Assembly (NCBI GenBank): GCA_902466275.1
Contig: CABQQJ010000036.1
Location: forward strand, 1-7,310
DNA: 7,310 bases
From: an uncultured Veillonella sp.
GTDB lineage: Bacteria; Bacillota; Negativicutes; Veillonellales; Veillonellaceae
Direction: 5' to 3'
Shown here: in pieces, positions 6,061-7,310 of the stretch
How positions within the stretch are numbered: the first letter of the stretch is position 1
How the letters are laid out: each line of letters begins with the position of its first letter
Translations under genes and position numbers: made by a program
Notes under the pieces: model-generated
Database searches by the model: none
Told to the model about the DNA's origin: nothing
The model's input: the letters and a program-made list of their open reading frames with translations, nothing else

Positions 6061-7310
6061 ATGGATAAGGCTAAGGAGGCCTTGTGGACAAAATCCTTTG
6101 TCCTTGATACTTTGATTAATTTCTTGGTATTTTTAATTTATTATTTATTAATCGTTATTATTGCGGTTGTAGCAAAAGATAATCTTCATGCTACGGCTAG
6201 TCAAGCGGGACTTGCTGTTGGTATATATATTATTGGCACCGTTGTAGCCCGTTTGTTGGCAGGACGGTTTATCAGTATCCTAGGGTGTCGCAAGATGCTC
6301 TATTTAGGGTTATTGATTTACTTGATTTCAACGGCTATGTATTTCTACACACCTAATTTACTAATGCTTGATAGTGTTCGTTTCTTAAATGGTTTTGCTT
6401 ATGGTATTACATCTACTGCTACAAGTACTATCATAGCTGCTATTATTCCTACGTCACGCCGTGGGGAAGGGATTAACTATTATGGTTTATCTACCTCTCT
6501 AGCAGCTGCAGTAGGGCCATTCTTAGGTATCTTGATGCTTCATAGTCTTGGTTATGATTTCATCATCGCATTCTGTGTTGCACTTATCATCCTCTGTGGT
6601 ATTGGCTCAGTAATCATGAAATTTAATGAACCTAAACTTGGTATCGAATCTGAAGCACATAAGGGCATTAGAATCTCGGACTACATTGAACCACGGATGA
6701 ATTCAATCAGTCTTGTTTCCATTCTAGTCGGCTTTGCCTACTCTGGTGTTATTGGCTTTATGGCAGCCTACACAAAAGACCTAGATCTTATTATGGCAGG
6801 TACCTTCTTCTTTGTTGTATATGCTGTAGTTATTACTATAACAAGACCATTGCTTGGCATTGTGTTTGATATGAAAGGGGAAAACTTTGTTCTTTATCCT
6901 TGTTTTGTATCCTTAGCACTTGGTATTTTCTTATTATCCATCGCTCACTCTACATGGCTTATTCTCTTATCTGCTGTGTTTGTTGGCCTTGGATATGGTA
7001 CATTTATGTCCAACGGACAAGCTGTTACTGTTAAGATAGTACCTGTTCATCGTATTGGTGTTGCCACATCTACATACTTCATTGCCTTGGACATGGGGCT
7101 AGGCTTTGGCCCCTATATTTTAGGCGCTGTTAAAGAGGTTGTAGGTTATACTAGTATGTTCCATGTAACCGTTGTTGTGGCGCTCCTTGCACTAGTTGCT
7201 TATTATTTATTATATGGTCGTTATGTGGGGACTGAAAGAGATCTTTCTTTAAAAGCTCGCGCTGAAGAGGAAGAAATTAGAAATCGTAAGCGTAATAATA
7301 AGCTTGCGTA
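6061..7310 (+). CDS. Major facilitator superfamily transporter (3' end at window edge)
   Basis: Inner-membrane MFS permease; 416 complete codons are present and the last two bases (TA) could begin the stop codon, so the protein may be essentially complete. It has about twelve membrane segments in two halves. MFS motif A is clear between helices 2 and 3 (ARLLAGRFISILGCRKML, 63-80). VRFLNGFAYGI (106-116) is a motif-B-like helix 4, and PTSRRGEGINYYGLS (130-144) is a loop seen in Bacillus YfkF/YwoG-like efflux proteins. A second motif-A-like segment (TRPLLGIVFDMKG) marks the second half. The charged tail (AEEEEIRNRKRNN) is cytoplasmic. The ribosome site GGAG (6049-6052) is eight bases before the ATG. 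The substrate is unknown; drug or small-metabolite efflux is the usual guess for this branch. Confidence 0.88.
   Translation, partial: MDKAKEALWTKSFVLDTLINFLVFLIYYLLIVIIAVVAKDNLHATASQAGLAVGIYIIGTVVARLLAGRFISILGCRKMLYLGLLIYLISTAMYFYTPNLLMLDSVRFLNGFAYGITSTATSTIIAAIIPTSRRGEGINYYGLSTSLAAAVGPFLGILMLHSLGYDFIIAFCVALIILCGIGSVIMKFNEPKLGIESEAHKGIRISDYIEPRMNSISLVSILVGFAYSGVIGFMAAYTKDLDLIMAGTFFFVVYAVVITITRPLLGIVFDMKGENFVLYPCFVSLALGIFLLSIAHSTWLILLSAVFVGLGYGTFMSNGQAVTVKIVPVHRIGVATSTYFIALDMGLGFGPYILGAVKEVVGYTSMFHVTVVVALLALVAYYLLYGRYVGTERDLSLKARAEEEEIRNRKRNNKLA

Overview
The window is AT-rich bacterial DNA with every recognisable gene on the + strand. Strong Shine-Dalgarno sites, a FloA-type flotillin very close to the Bacillus protein, and the overall gene content point to a Firmicute. 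Codon style and the short NfeD/FloA pairing make me favour Negativicutes, probably Veillonella or a near relative. That assignment is inference; no rRNA or other taxonomic marker is present.

Layout: (1) 1-665 is the 3' part of a uracil/xanthine-type NCS2 permease (UraA-like), closed by an intrinsic terminator at 749-792. (2) 871-3085 is a probable three-gene membrane operon: a short NfeD-family protein, the flotillin-like scaffold FloA, and an unrecognised 218-aa single-span protein with an acidic cytoplasmic tail. It starts from one or two sigma-A-like promoters and ends at a strong hairpin (3220-3268). (3) 3338-4069 encodes the most unusual protein here, about 243 aa made almost entirely of five tandem helix-turn-helix units with a 48-49 residue period and no visible catalytic or ligand domain. 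Its leader holds a palindrome overlapping a candidate promoter. (4) 4124-5062 is a polytopic membrane protein resembling the TSUP (TauE/SafE) exporters, with a candidate promoter inside the end of the HTH gene. (5) 5208-5801 is a GTG-started protein of the uracil-DNA-glycosylase superfamily, behind a promoter with a perfect 14-bp palindrome upstream, and closed by a terminator at 5815-5874. (6) 6061-7310 is a 12-helix major facilitator transporter running to the window edge; its last two bases could be the start of its stop codon.

Functional links: NfeD, FloA and the 218-aa protein most likely act together in membrane microdomain organisation. The transporters, the glycosylase and the HTH protein look like independent units, each with its own signals. 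No rRNA, tRNA, CRISPR array, insertion sequence or phage gene was seen. The best candidates for undescribed biology are the five-HTH array protein with its leader, and the third gene of the FloA operon.
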